Positions 25,152-32,899 of a stretch of DNA of 34,493 bases are shown here, in pieces. The notes beneath the pieces were generated by a model, which made no database searches, had not been told where the DNA came from, and saw only the letters and a list, made by a program, of their open reading frames with translations. How positions within the stretch are numbered: position 1 is the stretch's first letter; every line of letters begins with the position of its first letter. Source of the stretch: an uncultured Actinomycetes bacterium (GTDB lineage Bacteria; Actinomycetota; Acidimicrobiia; Acidimicrobiales; RAAP-2); assembly GCA_903873775.1 (NCBI GenBank), contig CAIQPR010000057.1, positions 1-34,493 on the forward strand, in the 5' to 3' direction. The translations under genes were made by a program, and so were the position numbers.

Positions 25152-27659
25152 TTAGCCCAGCTGAGATCGCAGAGCATCACCGAAGTCGAGGCCGATACTC
25201 ATGCGTTCGAGCAATTGGTCAATGGTGCGCTGCTCGCCCTCAATGGGGTGCGCCAGGTGGAATTCTTCGACCTCGCGCGCGAAGGCCCGGTCGGCAATGA
25301 AGGTGCCAATGCCCATGCACATCCGCGCCTGGACGTTCGGCGGGAACGTCGCGAACGCTTCGTCCCAACGACTCGTCACGTAGCGCCAGACGCTGGGTCC
25401 GGTGACGCGATTGCGCGAGAGAATGCCGAGAACGATGGGGGCGTCCTGACCGCGGAACTCACTGAAGCACTTCTCCGCGGCCTCGAGCGCCAACGCTTCG
25501 TCGTTGAAGTCCGCCAGACCCCACTGGTAGCGCTGCTGGTCCTGGGGACTAGCAGCGTCGCGGTAGCGCTGGAGAAACACGTCGAAGTCCTCCCGACGGC
25601 TCTCGTTCGCCACGATGCGCAAGATCACGCGGGCGAGATCGCCGTCCAATGCATTCGACTCAAAGCGACGACGGGCTTCGGCGAAAATGTCCTCACGACG
25701 ACCCCACGTGCCGAGGGCGCCCAGAGCAATCGCTCGCACCTGCGGTGCGAGATCGCTCTCGCCCTCGGTGGCCTCCCACCCGAGTCGATCGAACTGGGGG
25801 CCGAAGACCTCGCGCACCTGGGCTTGCAAGGTGGCCTCTTGGGCGGGGGTGGCCACGCGGTAGGCGAAGTCAAAAGCCTGCGCCACCGTGGTCCAGGTCG
25901 CCGGCTCGTCCTGATCACCGAGACCACGCGCCAGGGCGAGGAAGTCCGCCCACGCGATCTGGGAGGCGAAAAGCGCCGCCCAGGCGTCCGCGACGAGGAC
26001 GGTGCGCTCGAGTTCGTCGAGTTCCCCGAGATGAGCCGCAATGCTCGCCAGTTCAGCGGATCCGTAGCGCGTGCGGTACACACCCGAACCACCGGCGTTC
26101 ACGACGAGAGGTCCGTCGCTCTCGAGGTGCAGCGGCTCACTCGACAAAAGGTGCTTGGTGGTGACGGCGGAACCCAAGGTCCTCGTGAGAACGGGCGTCA
26201 ACCACTGTGATCCGATCGCGCTGGCGCCGCGGGCGAGCCCGTAGGAGAAGGGCTGCTGGCTCAACGTGCCGTCGGCGTACGTGACGAGGGGGTGGCCGCC
26301 CTGCAGAATCCAGGTGTTCATCATGTCGCGCACCGGCTGGCCCGACGACTCTTCGAGCGCGTCCCACAGGTCCGTGGTGACCGTGTTGGAGTAGGCGTGT
26401 CGGGTGAGATAGAGCCGAATGCCGTCGCGGAAGGTCTCTTCTCCGAGGTACTGCTCGAGCATGCGGAGCACCGAGCCACCCTTTTCGTAGGTGAGCAGGT
26501 CGAACATGCCGCGCATGTCCGCAGGAGCCACCACTTCGTATTCGATGGGGCGCGTGGAGTGAAGTCCGTCGATCTGCAGCGCCATGTCCTTGGACGTGCC
26601 AAAGGACAACCACTTCTTCCACTGGGGACGGAAGTGGTGAACGCACAAGGTCTCCATGAAGGTGGCGAAGGCCTCGTTCAGCCAGATGCCTTCCCACCAC
26701 TGCATGGTGACGAGGTCGCCGAACCACATGTGCGCAATTTCGTGCGCCACGACATCGGCGATTCGCTCAATCTCCGCCAGGGATGCGGTCGCGGGGTCCA
26801 CCAACAGGGCGGTCTCGCGGAAGGTCACGCAGCCGAGATTCTCCATGGCACCGAAGGCGAAGTCCGGAATCGCAATGAGGTCCAACTTCTCGCCGGGGTA
26901 GGGAATCGCGAAGTAGTCGGAGAAGAACGTGAGCGCGAACTCGCCGATCTCGAGGGCGAAGGTCGCGAGGTGGCCCTTGCCGACGGGGTAGACCACGCGC
27001 AGAGGCGTGCCGCCCACGTTGACCACGGGCGTTTCCTCGAAGGGTCCGACCACGAAGGCGACGAGGTAGGTCGACATCTTCATCGTGCGCCCGAAGCTCA
27101 CGCGGCGGCGCCCGTCGCCGAGGTCGACGTCGGCGGTGACGGGGGAGTTCGAGTAGGCCGCGAGGTGACTCGGCACCGTCAGGGTGATTTCGTAGGTGGC
27201 CTTAAAGGTGGGTTCGTCCCAGCACGGGAACGCCCGGCGTGCGTCGGTTGCTTCGAACTGAGTCGTGGCGATCGACTGGGTTTCGCCGGCGGCGTCGGTG
27301 TAGGTGGACTTGTAGAAGCCCACCAACTTGTCGTTCAGTTCGCCGGCGAATGCGATCGCCAACGTCGCGGGGCCCGCGGCGAAGGCGGAGGGAAACGTCA
27401 CCGTCGCCCATTCGTAGGTCGCGTCGAGTTCCGCGGTGCCGTCGAGGCGAGCGCCGGTGGCATCCGTCAGAACGATCGACGAGAAGGTCAGGTCGACGGC
27501 GTGGAACCGAAGGCTGGTGGCCGCAGAGTGAATGTCGAGCGAGATCACCACGTCCCCGTCGAACGTCGCGGCGTCGATATCCGGCGTCAGGTGGATCTGG
27601 TAGTTCGTCGGAACGACGTCGGTGGGGAGGCGGTAGGGGTTTGCGTTGGTCTCAGACAT
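25152..27659 (-). CDS. pepN: M1 family aminopeptidase (PepN-like), downstream copy
   Basis: The 835-residue zinc metallopeptidase removes N-terminal residues from peptides. The exopeptidase motif GAMEN is at 270-274, and the zinc site HEIAH (306-310) is completed by E329 in LNEAF. Transition-state Tyr is in LTYEKGG. A long C-terminal ERAP1-like helical domain follows. The chosen start, ATG 27659 (MSETNANPYRLP), matches the start of the tandem paralogue. ATG 27686 would add nine residues (MVPRGSLGT). Both codons are buried in a perfect 19-bp hairpin. It is transcribed from the upstream paralogue into the GDT1 and methyltransferase genes. Cytoplasmic; no signal peptide. Confidence 0.93.
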   Translation of the reverse strand: MSETNANPYRLPTDVVPTNYQIHLTPDIDAATFDGDVVISLDIHSAATSLRFHAVDLTFSSIVLTDATGARLDGTAELDATYEWATVTFPSAFAAGPATLAIAFAGELNDKLVGFYKSTYTDAAGETQSIATTQFEATDARRAFPCWDEPTFKATYEITLTVPSHLAAYSNSPVTADVDLGDGRRRVSFGRTMKMSTYLVAFVVGPFEETPVVNVGGTPLRVVYPVGKGHLATFALEIGEFALTFFSDYFAIPYPGEKLDLIAIPDFAFGAMENLGCVTFRETALLVDPATASLAEIERIADVVAHEIAHMWFGDLVTMQWWEGIWLNEAFATFMETLCVHHFRPQWKKWLSFGTSKDMALQIDGLHSTRPIEYEVVAPADMRGMFDLLTYEKGGSVLRMLEQYLGEETFRDGIRLYLTRHAYSNTVTTDLWDALEESSGQPVRDMMNTWILQGGHPLVTYADGTLSQQPFSYGLARGASAIGSQWLTPVLTRTLGSAVTTKHLLSSEPLHLESDGPLVVNAGGSGVYRTRYGSAELASIAAHLGELDELERTVLVADAWAALFASQIAWADFLALARGLGDQDEPATWTTVAQAFDFAYRVATPAQEATLQAQVREVFGPQFDRLGWEATEGESDLAPQVRAIALGALGTWGRREDIFAEARRRFESNALDGDLARVILRIVANESRREDFDVFLQRYRDAASPQDQQRYQWGLADFNDEALALEAAEKCFSEFRGQDAPIVLGILSRNRVTGPSVWRYVTSRWDEAFATFPPNVQARMCMGIGTFIADRAFAREVEEFHLAHPIEGEQRTIDQLLERMSIGLDFGDALRSQLG

Positions 27660-27693
27660 GGTGCCGAGGCTACCCCTCGGCACCATGTCTGAG
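27651..27693 (-). repeat. Perfect 19-bp hairpin enclosing the start of the second aminopeptidase
   Basis: CTCAGACATGGTGCCGAGG (27651-27669) is the exact reverse complement of 27675-27693, with a 5-nt loop (27670-27674). In the minus-strand message the stem contains both possible ATG start codons (27686 and 27659), whose CATG cores pair with each other, and the only SD-like sequence (GAGGGG) is at its loop end. No T-run follows, so it is not a standard terminator. It lies between the stop of the upstream copy (27700) and the coding region of the downstream copy. It could throttle initiation or be an RNase III cleavage site. Confidence 0.85.
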
Positions 27694-27699
27694 GTCGAA

Positions 27700-30219
27700 C
27701 TAGAGCAAACTGCTCAACTGCTCGTTGAGGTGCGCGCGAACCTTGACGCCGAAAGCGACGCCCATGTCCATGCGCTCGAGCACCTGCTCAACCTGTCGCT
27801 GCGCGACGGGTAGGGGGTGCTCGGTGTGGAACGCGCGGATTTCCTTGGCCAGTTCAGGGTCGGCGATCAACGACGCGACGCCGGACACGCTTGCCGCCGG
27901 CATTCCCATGGGGAACAGCGAGACGGCCTCGTCGAAACGATCACGGAACTTGCGCCAGATCATGGCGCCATTCACGCGACCGCGAATGATTTGGCCAATG
28001 AGGAACGGCGCGTCCTGGTTGCGAATGTCCGTGAAGCACCGCTCGAACAACGCCGTGGCCGCTGCCGCGTCGGGCGTCATGGCCGGCGCGAAGAGGTACA
28101 GCTGTTCGTCCTGGGGTGTCGGGGCGTTCTTGCGACGGTCCTCGAGTACCTCGAGCACACCGGGGCGGTTCTCGCTCACCGCAATGCTCACGATGGCTTG
28201 AGCCAGATCGCCACTCACCTCATTGGCGTCAAAACGTCGCAGGGCTTCGTCGATGATCTCCCGGTCCCGACCAATGAGACCGAGCAGTCGAATCACCAGA
28301 CCGCGAAGTTCACCCGCCTGCTCGCTCTCACCGTCGGCGGGGTTCCAGCCGAGACGGTCGAATTGCGGGCGGATCACGTTGCGAACCACGCGCGCCAAGA
28401 GTTCGGCGCCTTCGTCGTCCACGAGTCTGCGAACCATGAAGACCGCCGTGTCAATCACGCTCCACGCCGAGGGCTCGTCGACGTCGCCGAGACCCGACGC
28501 GAGGCGCAGGAGATCGGCGATCGTGGTGTGGCCCATGAGCATGGCGTTGTTGGTGTCGGAGAACAGCTGCACGCGCTCGATTTCGCTGAGGTCGCTCAGA
28601 CGAGTGGAAATGTCCGCCAACTCCGTCGAGCCGTAGGCCACTCGGAAGAATCCCGAGCCCCCCGCGTTGACAATCGCGGCGCCGGTGGTCGCGAGCGGCG
28701 CGTTGGTCGTCGTCAGCAACTGCTTGGAGACCGTGTCGCCACCGAGCGGGCGGGACAGTACGGGCACGCGCCACGTGTCACCGATGTTGGAGGTACCGTC
28801 GGCCTCGGTGAAGTGGAACGGCTCTTGGCGAATCTCGCCGTCGCTCACCGAAATCAACGGGAAGCCACCCTGCAGGATCCACGTGTTCATGATCTCGCCC
28901 ACGGGCTGTCCGGACGCGGCTTCCAACGCGTCCCAGAGGTCCTGGGTCACGGTGTTGGCGTAACTGTGTGTGCGGAGGTAGGTGCGGATGCCGTCGCGGA
29001 ACGTCTCTTCGCCCAAGTACTGCTCCAGCATGCGCAGGACGGCGCATCCCTTCATGTAGGTGAGGACGTCAAACATCCCCCGGCAATCGTCAGGGGAGAT
29101 GACTTCGTACTCGATGGGTCGCGTCGAGTGCAGCGAGTCCACGGCCATCGCCATGTCGCGCATCGCGTTGAAGCCGACCCACTTCTTCCACTGGGGACGG
29201 AAGTGGTCGGTGCAGATCGACTCCATGAACGTGGCGAACGCCTCGTTCAGCCAAATGCCTTCCCACCAGTCCATCGTGACGAGGTCGCCGAACCACATGT
29301 GCGCCGTTTCGTGGTTGATCACGAGGGCGACGCGTTCGATCTGCGCGAAGCTCGCCCGCTCCGGGTCGATGAGCAGGTCCGTCTCGCGGAACGTGACGAG
29401 TCCCAAGTTCTCCATGGCCCCGGCGGCAAAGTCCGGAATGGCGATCAGGTCGAACTTGTCGCCCGGGTACGGAATGTCGAAGTAGTCGGAGAAGAAGGTG
29501 AGCGCGTGTTCGGCAACTTCGAGGGCGTAGGTCGCGAGGTGACCCTTGCCGATGGGGAAGATCACCCGCATGGGCGTGCCCCGCACGTCGACGGGCTCCG
29601 TGGCTTCGAAGGGCCCGACGACGAAGGCGACGAGGTAGGTCGACATCTTCATCGTGGGGGCAAACACCACCGCGCGCTGGCCGTTGCCGAGGTCGGTGTC
29701 GGACACAACGGCGGAGTTCGAATAGGCCGACAGGTGGCTCGGGACCGTGAGGTTGACCTGGTAGGTGGCCTTAAACGAGGGTTCGTCCCAGCACGGGAAG
29801 GCCCGGCGGGCGTCGGTTGATTCGAACTGCGTGGTCGCGATGACGTGCGACGTGCCGGCGTCGTCGGTGTAGGTCGAACGGTAGAAACCGTGCAACTGGT
29901 CGTTCAAGATGCCCTTAAAGGCAATCTCGATGGTGGCGTCGCCGACCGGGAGCGGGGCGTCGAAGGTGAAGGTGGCCGTTTGGTACTCCTCGTTCAACGC
30001 CGTGGACGTGGAGTGGTGCGCAGTGCCCGCGATGGTGACGGAGGCGTCGCCCAACTCGAGTTCGATGGCGTTCAACGCGAAGTGATCCACGCTCTCGTTG
30101 ATCGTGACGTCAATCTCCACGCGACCGGTGAAGGTGAATGCTTCGAGGTCGGGCGTGAGGAATATGCGGTACGAGCTGGGGACGACGGTGGACGGAAGGC
30201 GATATGGGTTGTCGGTCAT
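27700..30219 (-). CDS. pepN: M1 family aminopeptidase (PepN-like), upstream copy
   Basis: This 839-residue paralogue of the following gene has GAMEN at 267-271, HETAH (303-307) and E326 as zinc ligands, and LTYMKGC with the catalytic Tyr. It has the same N-terminal NPYRLPSTVVPSSYRIFLTPD block and an ERAP1-like C-terminal domain. Catalytic residues are intact in both copies, so both are probably active. They differ at the position after the zinc-site Glu (HETAH against HEIAH) and widely in the C-terminal half. The start is ATG 30219; the TTG at 30231 is discounted because TATTGT lies eight nt before the ATG and overlaps it, giving a leaderless message. It is the first gene of a four-gene operon. 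Confidence 0.93.
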   Translation of the reverse strand: MTDNPYRLPSTVVPSSYRIFLTPDLEAFTFTGRVEIDVTINESVDHFALNAIELELGDASVTIAGTAHHSTSTALNEEYQTATFTFDAPLPVGDATIEIAFKGILNDQLHGFYRSTYTDDAGTSHVIATTQFESTDARRAFPCWDEPSFKATYQVNLTVPSHLSAYSNSAVVSDTDLGNGQRAVVFAPTMKMSTYLVAFVVGPFEATEPVDVRGTPMRVIFPIGKGHLATYALEVAEHALTFFSDYFDIPYPGDKFDLIAIPDFAAGAMENLGLVTFRETDLLIDPERASFAQIERVALVINHETAHMWFGDLVTMDWWEGIWLNEAFATFMESICTDHFRPQWKKWVGFNAMRDMAMAVDSLHSTRPIEYEVISPDDCRGMFDVLTYMKGCAVLRMLEQYLGEETFRDGIRTYLRTHSYANTVTQDLWDALEAASGQPVGEIMNTWILQGGFPLISVSDGEIRQEPFHFTEADGTSNIGDTWRVPVLSRPLGGDTVSKQLLTTTNAPLATTGAAIVNAGGSGFFRVAYGSTELADISTRLSDLSEIERVQLFSDTNNAMLMGHTTIADLLRLASGLGDVDEPSAWSVIDTAVFMVRRLVDDEGAELLARVVRNVIRPQFDRLGWNPADGESEQAGELRGLVIRLLGLIGRDREIIDEALRRFDANEVSGDLAQAIVSIAVSENRPGVLEVLEDRRKNAPTPQDEQLYLFAPAMTPDAAAATALFERCFTDIRNQDAPFLIGQIIRGRVNGAMIWRKFRDRFDEAVSLFPMGMPAASVSGVASLIADPELAKEIRAFHTEHPLPVAQRQVEQVLERMDMGVAFGVKVRAHLNEQLSSLL

Positions 30220-30227
30220 AGTTCGCC

Positions 30228-30252
30228 ACAATACGACGAAACCATCTACCCT
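30228..30252. promoter_or_regulatory. Divergent leaderless promoters (aminopeptidase and kinase)
   Basis: Only 39 nt separate the two start codons. On the minus strand TATTGT (30233-30228) lies eight nt before ATG 30219. On the plus strand TACCCT (30247-30252) lies six nt before GTG 30259. Neither start has an SD. With so little room the -35 regions fall in or near the opposite gene. Confidence 0.5.
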
Positions 30253-30258
30253 TGTCCG

Positions 30259-31296
30259 GTGACTTCGACCCCGACGCCAGTTTCACTTCGTGCCAAGCCC
30301 GCCCCCGGACGCCTCGCAGTGACAGGCATCGGTAATGCGCTCCTCGACGTCATCATCCGTGATCACGACGACCTACACCAACGTCTGGACCTCACCAAGG
30401 GCATCATGACGCTCGTGGACCTCGAACGGGCGGCCTCGATCTACGCCGCGATGGGTCCCACCATTCAGATGTCCGGTGGTTCCGTGGCGAATTCGATCGC
30501 GGGCGTGGCCGCACTCGGCGGAACTGCGGGGTTCATCGGCAAGGTGTCCGACGATGAATTCGGTGACGTGTTCGCCCACGACATGCGTTCGCTCGGCGTG
30601 GAGTTGGATTTGGCGATTGCGCCGTCGCAGGTGATTGCGACCGGTCGATGCCACGTATTTGTCTCCAATGACGCGCAGCGCACCATGGCGACCTATCTCG
30701 GTGCGTCGAACCAGCTCGAAGGTGACGACGTGCGCGAGGACCTCGTGGCGCGTTCGGAAATCTTGTACATCGAGGGCTACCTCTTTGACCTGCCGCCTTC
30801 CAAAGAAGCCATTCGACGCCTGGTGGCGAAGGCGCACGAACACGAGACCCTGGTCGCGCTCTCCCTGTCGGACACGTTTTGCGTGGAGCGCCACTACGAC
30901 GATTTCTTAGATCTCGTCACCAATGACGTGGACGTCCTGCTCGCCAATGAGGGCGAGGCCCTCGCTCTCTTCCGCACGCCGGATCTCGGCGGCGCTTTTG
31001 CCGCCATTGACGACCTCGGCATCTTGGGTGTGGTCACCACCGGACCACGCGGAGCCGAAGTGTCCACCATGCAGGGTGTGGTCCACGTGCCCGCCGCCGA
31101 AGTGGACCACGTGGTGGACCAAAACGGCGCTGGCGACCTTTTTGCGTCGGGATTTCTCTACGGTCTCGCCATCGGCGCGGACCCGGTCGAAGCAGCGCAA
31201 TTGGGTTCCCTGTGCGCCGGCGAAGTGATTACGCATCTGGGCGCGCGACCCGAAGCGGATCTCGAAGAGTTGGCCGTCAACGCCGGGTTGCTGTAG
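30259..31296 (+). CDS. PfkB-family carbohydrate kinase, adenosine-kinase-like
   Basis: The 345-residue ribokinase-fold enzyme has PfkB signature 1 as SGGSVANSIAGVAALGG, the segment ATGRCHVFVSNDAQRTMATYLGAS typical of adenosine-kinase-like members, and signature 2 as DQNGAGDLFASGFLYG with catalytic base D293. Usual signature 2 starts DTxGAGD; here Gln-Asn replaces Thr-x. GTG 30259 is used because the frame open further upstream is antisense to the aminopeptidase gene, and TACCCT lies six nt before the GTG. Substrate is probably a nucleoside or sugar, with ATP as phosphate donor. Confidence 0.88.
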   Translation: MTSTPTPVSLRAKPAPGRLAVTGIGNALLDVIIRDHDDLHQRLDLTKGIMTLVDLERAASIYAAMGPTIQMSGGSVANSIAGVAALGGTAGFIGKVSDDEFGDVFAHDMRSLGVELDLAIAPSQVIATGRCHVFVSNDAQRTMATYLGASNQLEGDDVREDLVARSEILYIEGYLFDLPPSKEAIRRLVAKAHEHETLVALSLSDTFCVERHYDDFLDLVTNDVDVLLANEGEALALFRTPDLGGAFAAIDDLGILGVVTTGPRGAEVSTMQGVVHVPAAEVDHVVDQNGAGDLFASGFLYGLAIGADPVEAAQLGSLCAGEVITHLGARPEADLEELAVNAGLL

Positions 31297-32133
31297 CTAC
31301 AGCCCCGCCGCGTCGAGTTCGGCGTCGAGCACCTTGGTGCGTGCGGTTTCGTAACGAACCCACGAGACCACCACGGGAATACACCAGAGCAACATCAGGG
31401 CGTCTCCGCCGATCCACATGATCCCACCACCCAGATGCAGCGACTGCAGCAGTGACTCACTCGAACCGACGTCCATCATGCTGTAGGCGGGGAAGGGATT
31501 GTGATTCTGCAGGCTGAGAACCAGTCCGGTAATGGTGTCGACCGGCACGGCCGCCATGATGTACACCATGCGCAAACCGGGGTGCAGCACGACGGTGGAG
31601 TACTCGACGCCGAAGGCGGGACGGAAAAACAAGTAGCCGGTCACCAGGAACAGAATTTGTTCGCTGTGGTGGATCCACTCGTGCTCCAGCATGAGATTGA
31701 AAAATCCCGTCAGGTGCGTCAACGGGATGATGACGGCGTAGAAACCGAAGCCGAAGAGCGGGTGCAGGATCACCGACATCACGCCGGAGTCAAAGAATGC
31801 CCCGACGCGCGGACCACCCGCAGCCCGGGCGAGGTCGATGGGTGCGGACAGGCAGAACAACGGGGCCGCCACCATGATGAGCAAAAGGTGCTCGACCATG
31901 TGGTCGCTGAAGAGCTCCATGTCGTAGGCGCCGATGAATGATTCCGTGGCGAAAAACGTCACGACGATGCCGGCTGCGAAATAGATCGCGCGTGAGGTGC
32001 TCCACGTCGGTGTGCGGCGCATGCCCTCGGCGTACAGCAGGCACGCGCCCGCCATCAAAAGGAGCGGGAACAGGCCGACGTGCCAATAATTGAGATGCTG
32101 CCACGAAAACGGCAACGACGGCCCACTCATCAC
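31297..32133 (-). CDS. ctaG: CtaG/caa3-type cytochrome c oxidase assembly protein
   Basis: This 278-residue polytopic membrane protein has about seven helices. It carries the family pattern: histidines in DHMVEHLLLIMVAAPLF, EHEWIHHSEQILFLVTGYLFFRP and SLHLGGGIMWIGGD, which could bind copper or haem. The Caa3_CtaG family is linked to assembly or copper delivery of cytochrome oxidase in Bacillus and actinobacteria. No oxidase subunit gene is nearby. The start is GTG 32133 (six nt after TACTCT) or ATG 32130 (nine nt after); neither has an SD. It ends directly against the kinase stop in a convergent arrangement. Confidence 0.83.
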   Translation of the reverse strand: MMSGPSLPFSWQHLNYWHVGLFPLLLMAGACLLYAEGMRRTPTWSTSRAIYFAAGIVVTFFATESFIGAYDMELFSDHMVEHLLLIMVAAPLFCLSAPIDLARAAGGPRVGAFFDSGVMSVILHPLFGFGFYAVIIPLTHLTGFFNLMLEHEWIHHSEQILFLVTGYLFFRPAFGVEYSTVVLHPGLRMVYIMAAVPVDTITGLVLSLQNHNPFPAYSMMDVGSSESLLQSLHLGGGIMWIGGDALMLLWCIPVVVSWVRYETARTKVLDAELDAAGL

Positions 32134-32139
32134 GTCTTC

Positions 32140-32145
32140 AGAGTA
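32140..32145 (-). promoter_or_regulatory. Candidate -10 TACTCT of ctaG
   Basis: TACTCT lies six nt before GTG 32133 and nine before ATG 32130 on the minus strand, fitting a leaderless message. Confidence 0.45.
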
Positions 32146-32182
32146 CCTGACTACGACAAGTAGTAGTACGGGTGTTCGTGGG

Positions 32183-32188
32183 TAGGCT
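32183..32188 (+). promoter_or_regulatory. Candidate -10 TAGGCT of the small-membrane-protein/DUF3817/GDPD operon
   Basis: TAGGCT lies seven nt before GTG 32196 with no SD between. The surrounding GGTAGGCTC matches the box at 1517-1525. It argues for the GTG at 32196 over the in-frame GTG at 32172, which lies upstream of this box. Confidence 0.45.
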
Positions 32189-32195
32189 CGGGCAC

Positions 32196-32576
32196 GTGAA
32201 GTCCACCCGAGAACGTTGGTTCTCTCCGCGCGCGCTGCTGTTGCACGTGACCATGGTCGTGTGGGTGTCGGGCTGTGCCGCCGCTGCGTACTGGCAGGTG
32301 GGACGCGCCACGCAAGGGAATGCGCTCAGCTTCCTCTACGCCGTGGAATGGCCCGTTTTTGCCGTTCTGGGCGTCCTCGGGTGGTGGGCCCTGCTCCACA
32401 TGGAGCAAGTCACGGAACACCAAATGAAGGCCCGTCAGGAATACGAAGAGAAAATGCGTCGAGAAGCCCAAACAGCGCGTCAGATTGACGGCGAGGATGA
32501 CCCGACGCTCGCCGCGTACAACGATCACCTCAACGCACTCAGTACGAAGCCGAAGAAGAAATTGTGGGGACACTGA
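32196..32576 (+). CDS. Small membrane protein with two helices and a charged tail
   Basis: The 126-residue product has hydrophobic segments at about 13-33 (RALLLHVTMVVWVSGCAAAAYW) and 45-63 (VEWPVFAVLGVLGWWALL). They are followed by a highly charged, probably coiled-coil cytoplasmic region (about 67-95, rich in Glu, Lys and Arg) and a basic end (KPKKKLWGH). The YWQVGRA segment after the first helix recalls the WQ motif of SURF1-like proteins, but the protein is too short to be SURF1. The start is GTG 32196, supported by the upstream TAGGCT box. The TGA stop shares its A with the ATG of the DUF3817 gene. The actual function is unknown. Confidence 0.7.
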   Translation: MKSTRERWFSPRALLLHVTMVVWVSGCAAAAYWQVGRATQGNALSFLYAVEWPVFAVLGVLGWWALLHMEQVTEHQMKARQEYEEKMRREAQTARQIDGEDDPTLAAYNDHLNALSTKPKKKLWGH

Positions 32577-32899
32577 TGGAAAAGGCGTTCGCTCGGTATC
32601 GCCTCATGTCGTTCATCACCGGAACGACACTGCTGATTCTGACCTTCACGTTGATCCTGAACAAGGTGGACTACCAACTCTGGAAGAAGATGCACATCTT
32701 CGTGGCCATTGTCGGCATTGGCCACGGCGTCGTTCTTTACCCGATCTACATGATCATGTGCTTCGCCCTCGCGCTCCGCGCGCGGCTCAACGTGGGGCTT
32801 CTGCTACTAATGCTGCTCGCCGGCTTCGTCCCCGGACTCGCGTTTTACATGGAACATCGCCTGGCCCTGAAACTCGGATTCGCAAAGGAACGCTCGTGA
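32576..32899 (+). CDS. DUF3817-family integral membrane protein
   Basis: The 107-residue protein has three predicted helices. It shows the family outline: FARYRLMSFITGTTLLILTF, a central HIFVAIVGIGHGVVLYPIYMIMCFALA with a conserved His-Gly, and a final LLAGFVPGLAFYMEHRL. ATG 32576 is chosen because GGGGA (32566-32570) is five nt upstream and TGATG couples it to the previous gene. The frame open to 32564 lacks support. The family has no established function. The stop overlaps the GDPD gene (GTGA). Confidence 0.8.
   Translation: MEKAFARYRLMSFITGTTLLILTFTLILNKVDYQLWKKMHIFVAIVGIGHGVVLYPIYMIMCFALALRARLNVGLLLLMLLAGFVPGLAFYMEHRLALKLGFAKERS

Noticed and set aside
24660..26210. 516-codon plus-strand frame across the GDT1 and aminopeptidase genes
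   Set aside because: It spans two well-supported minus-strand genes and their junction, so it cannot be a real gene without displacing both.
26292..27692. 466-codon plus-strand frame over the downstream aminopeptidase gene
   Set aside because: Antisense shadow with no recognisable domain.
27817..29820. 667-codon open frame on the plus strand across the upstream aminopeptidase gene
   Set aside because: It is exactly antisense to a gene with clear M1 motifs; long antisense frames are expected from GC-rich codon bias, and its composition (Arg, Gly, Val, Asp, His) is typical of shadows.
32485..32895. N-terminal extension of the GDPD frame
   Set aside because: It runs out of frame through the small membrane protein and DUF3817 genes; the GDPD domain begins right after GTG 32896, which has an SD.
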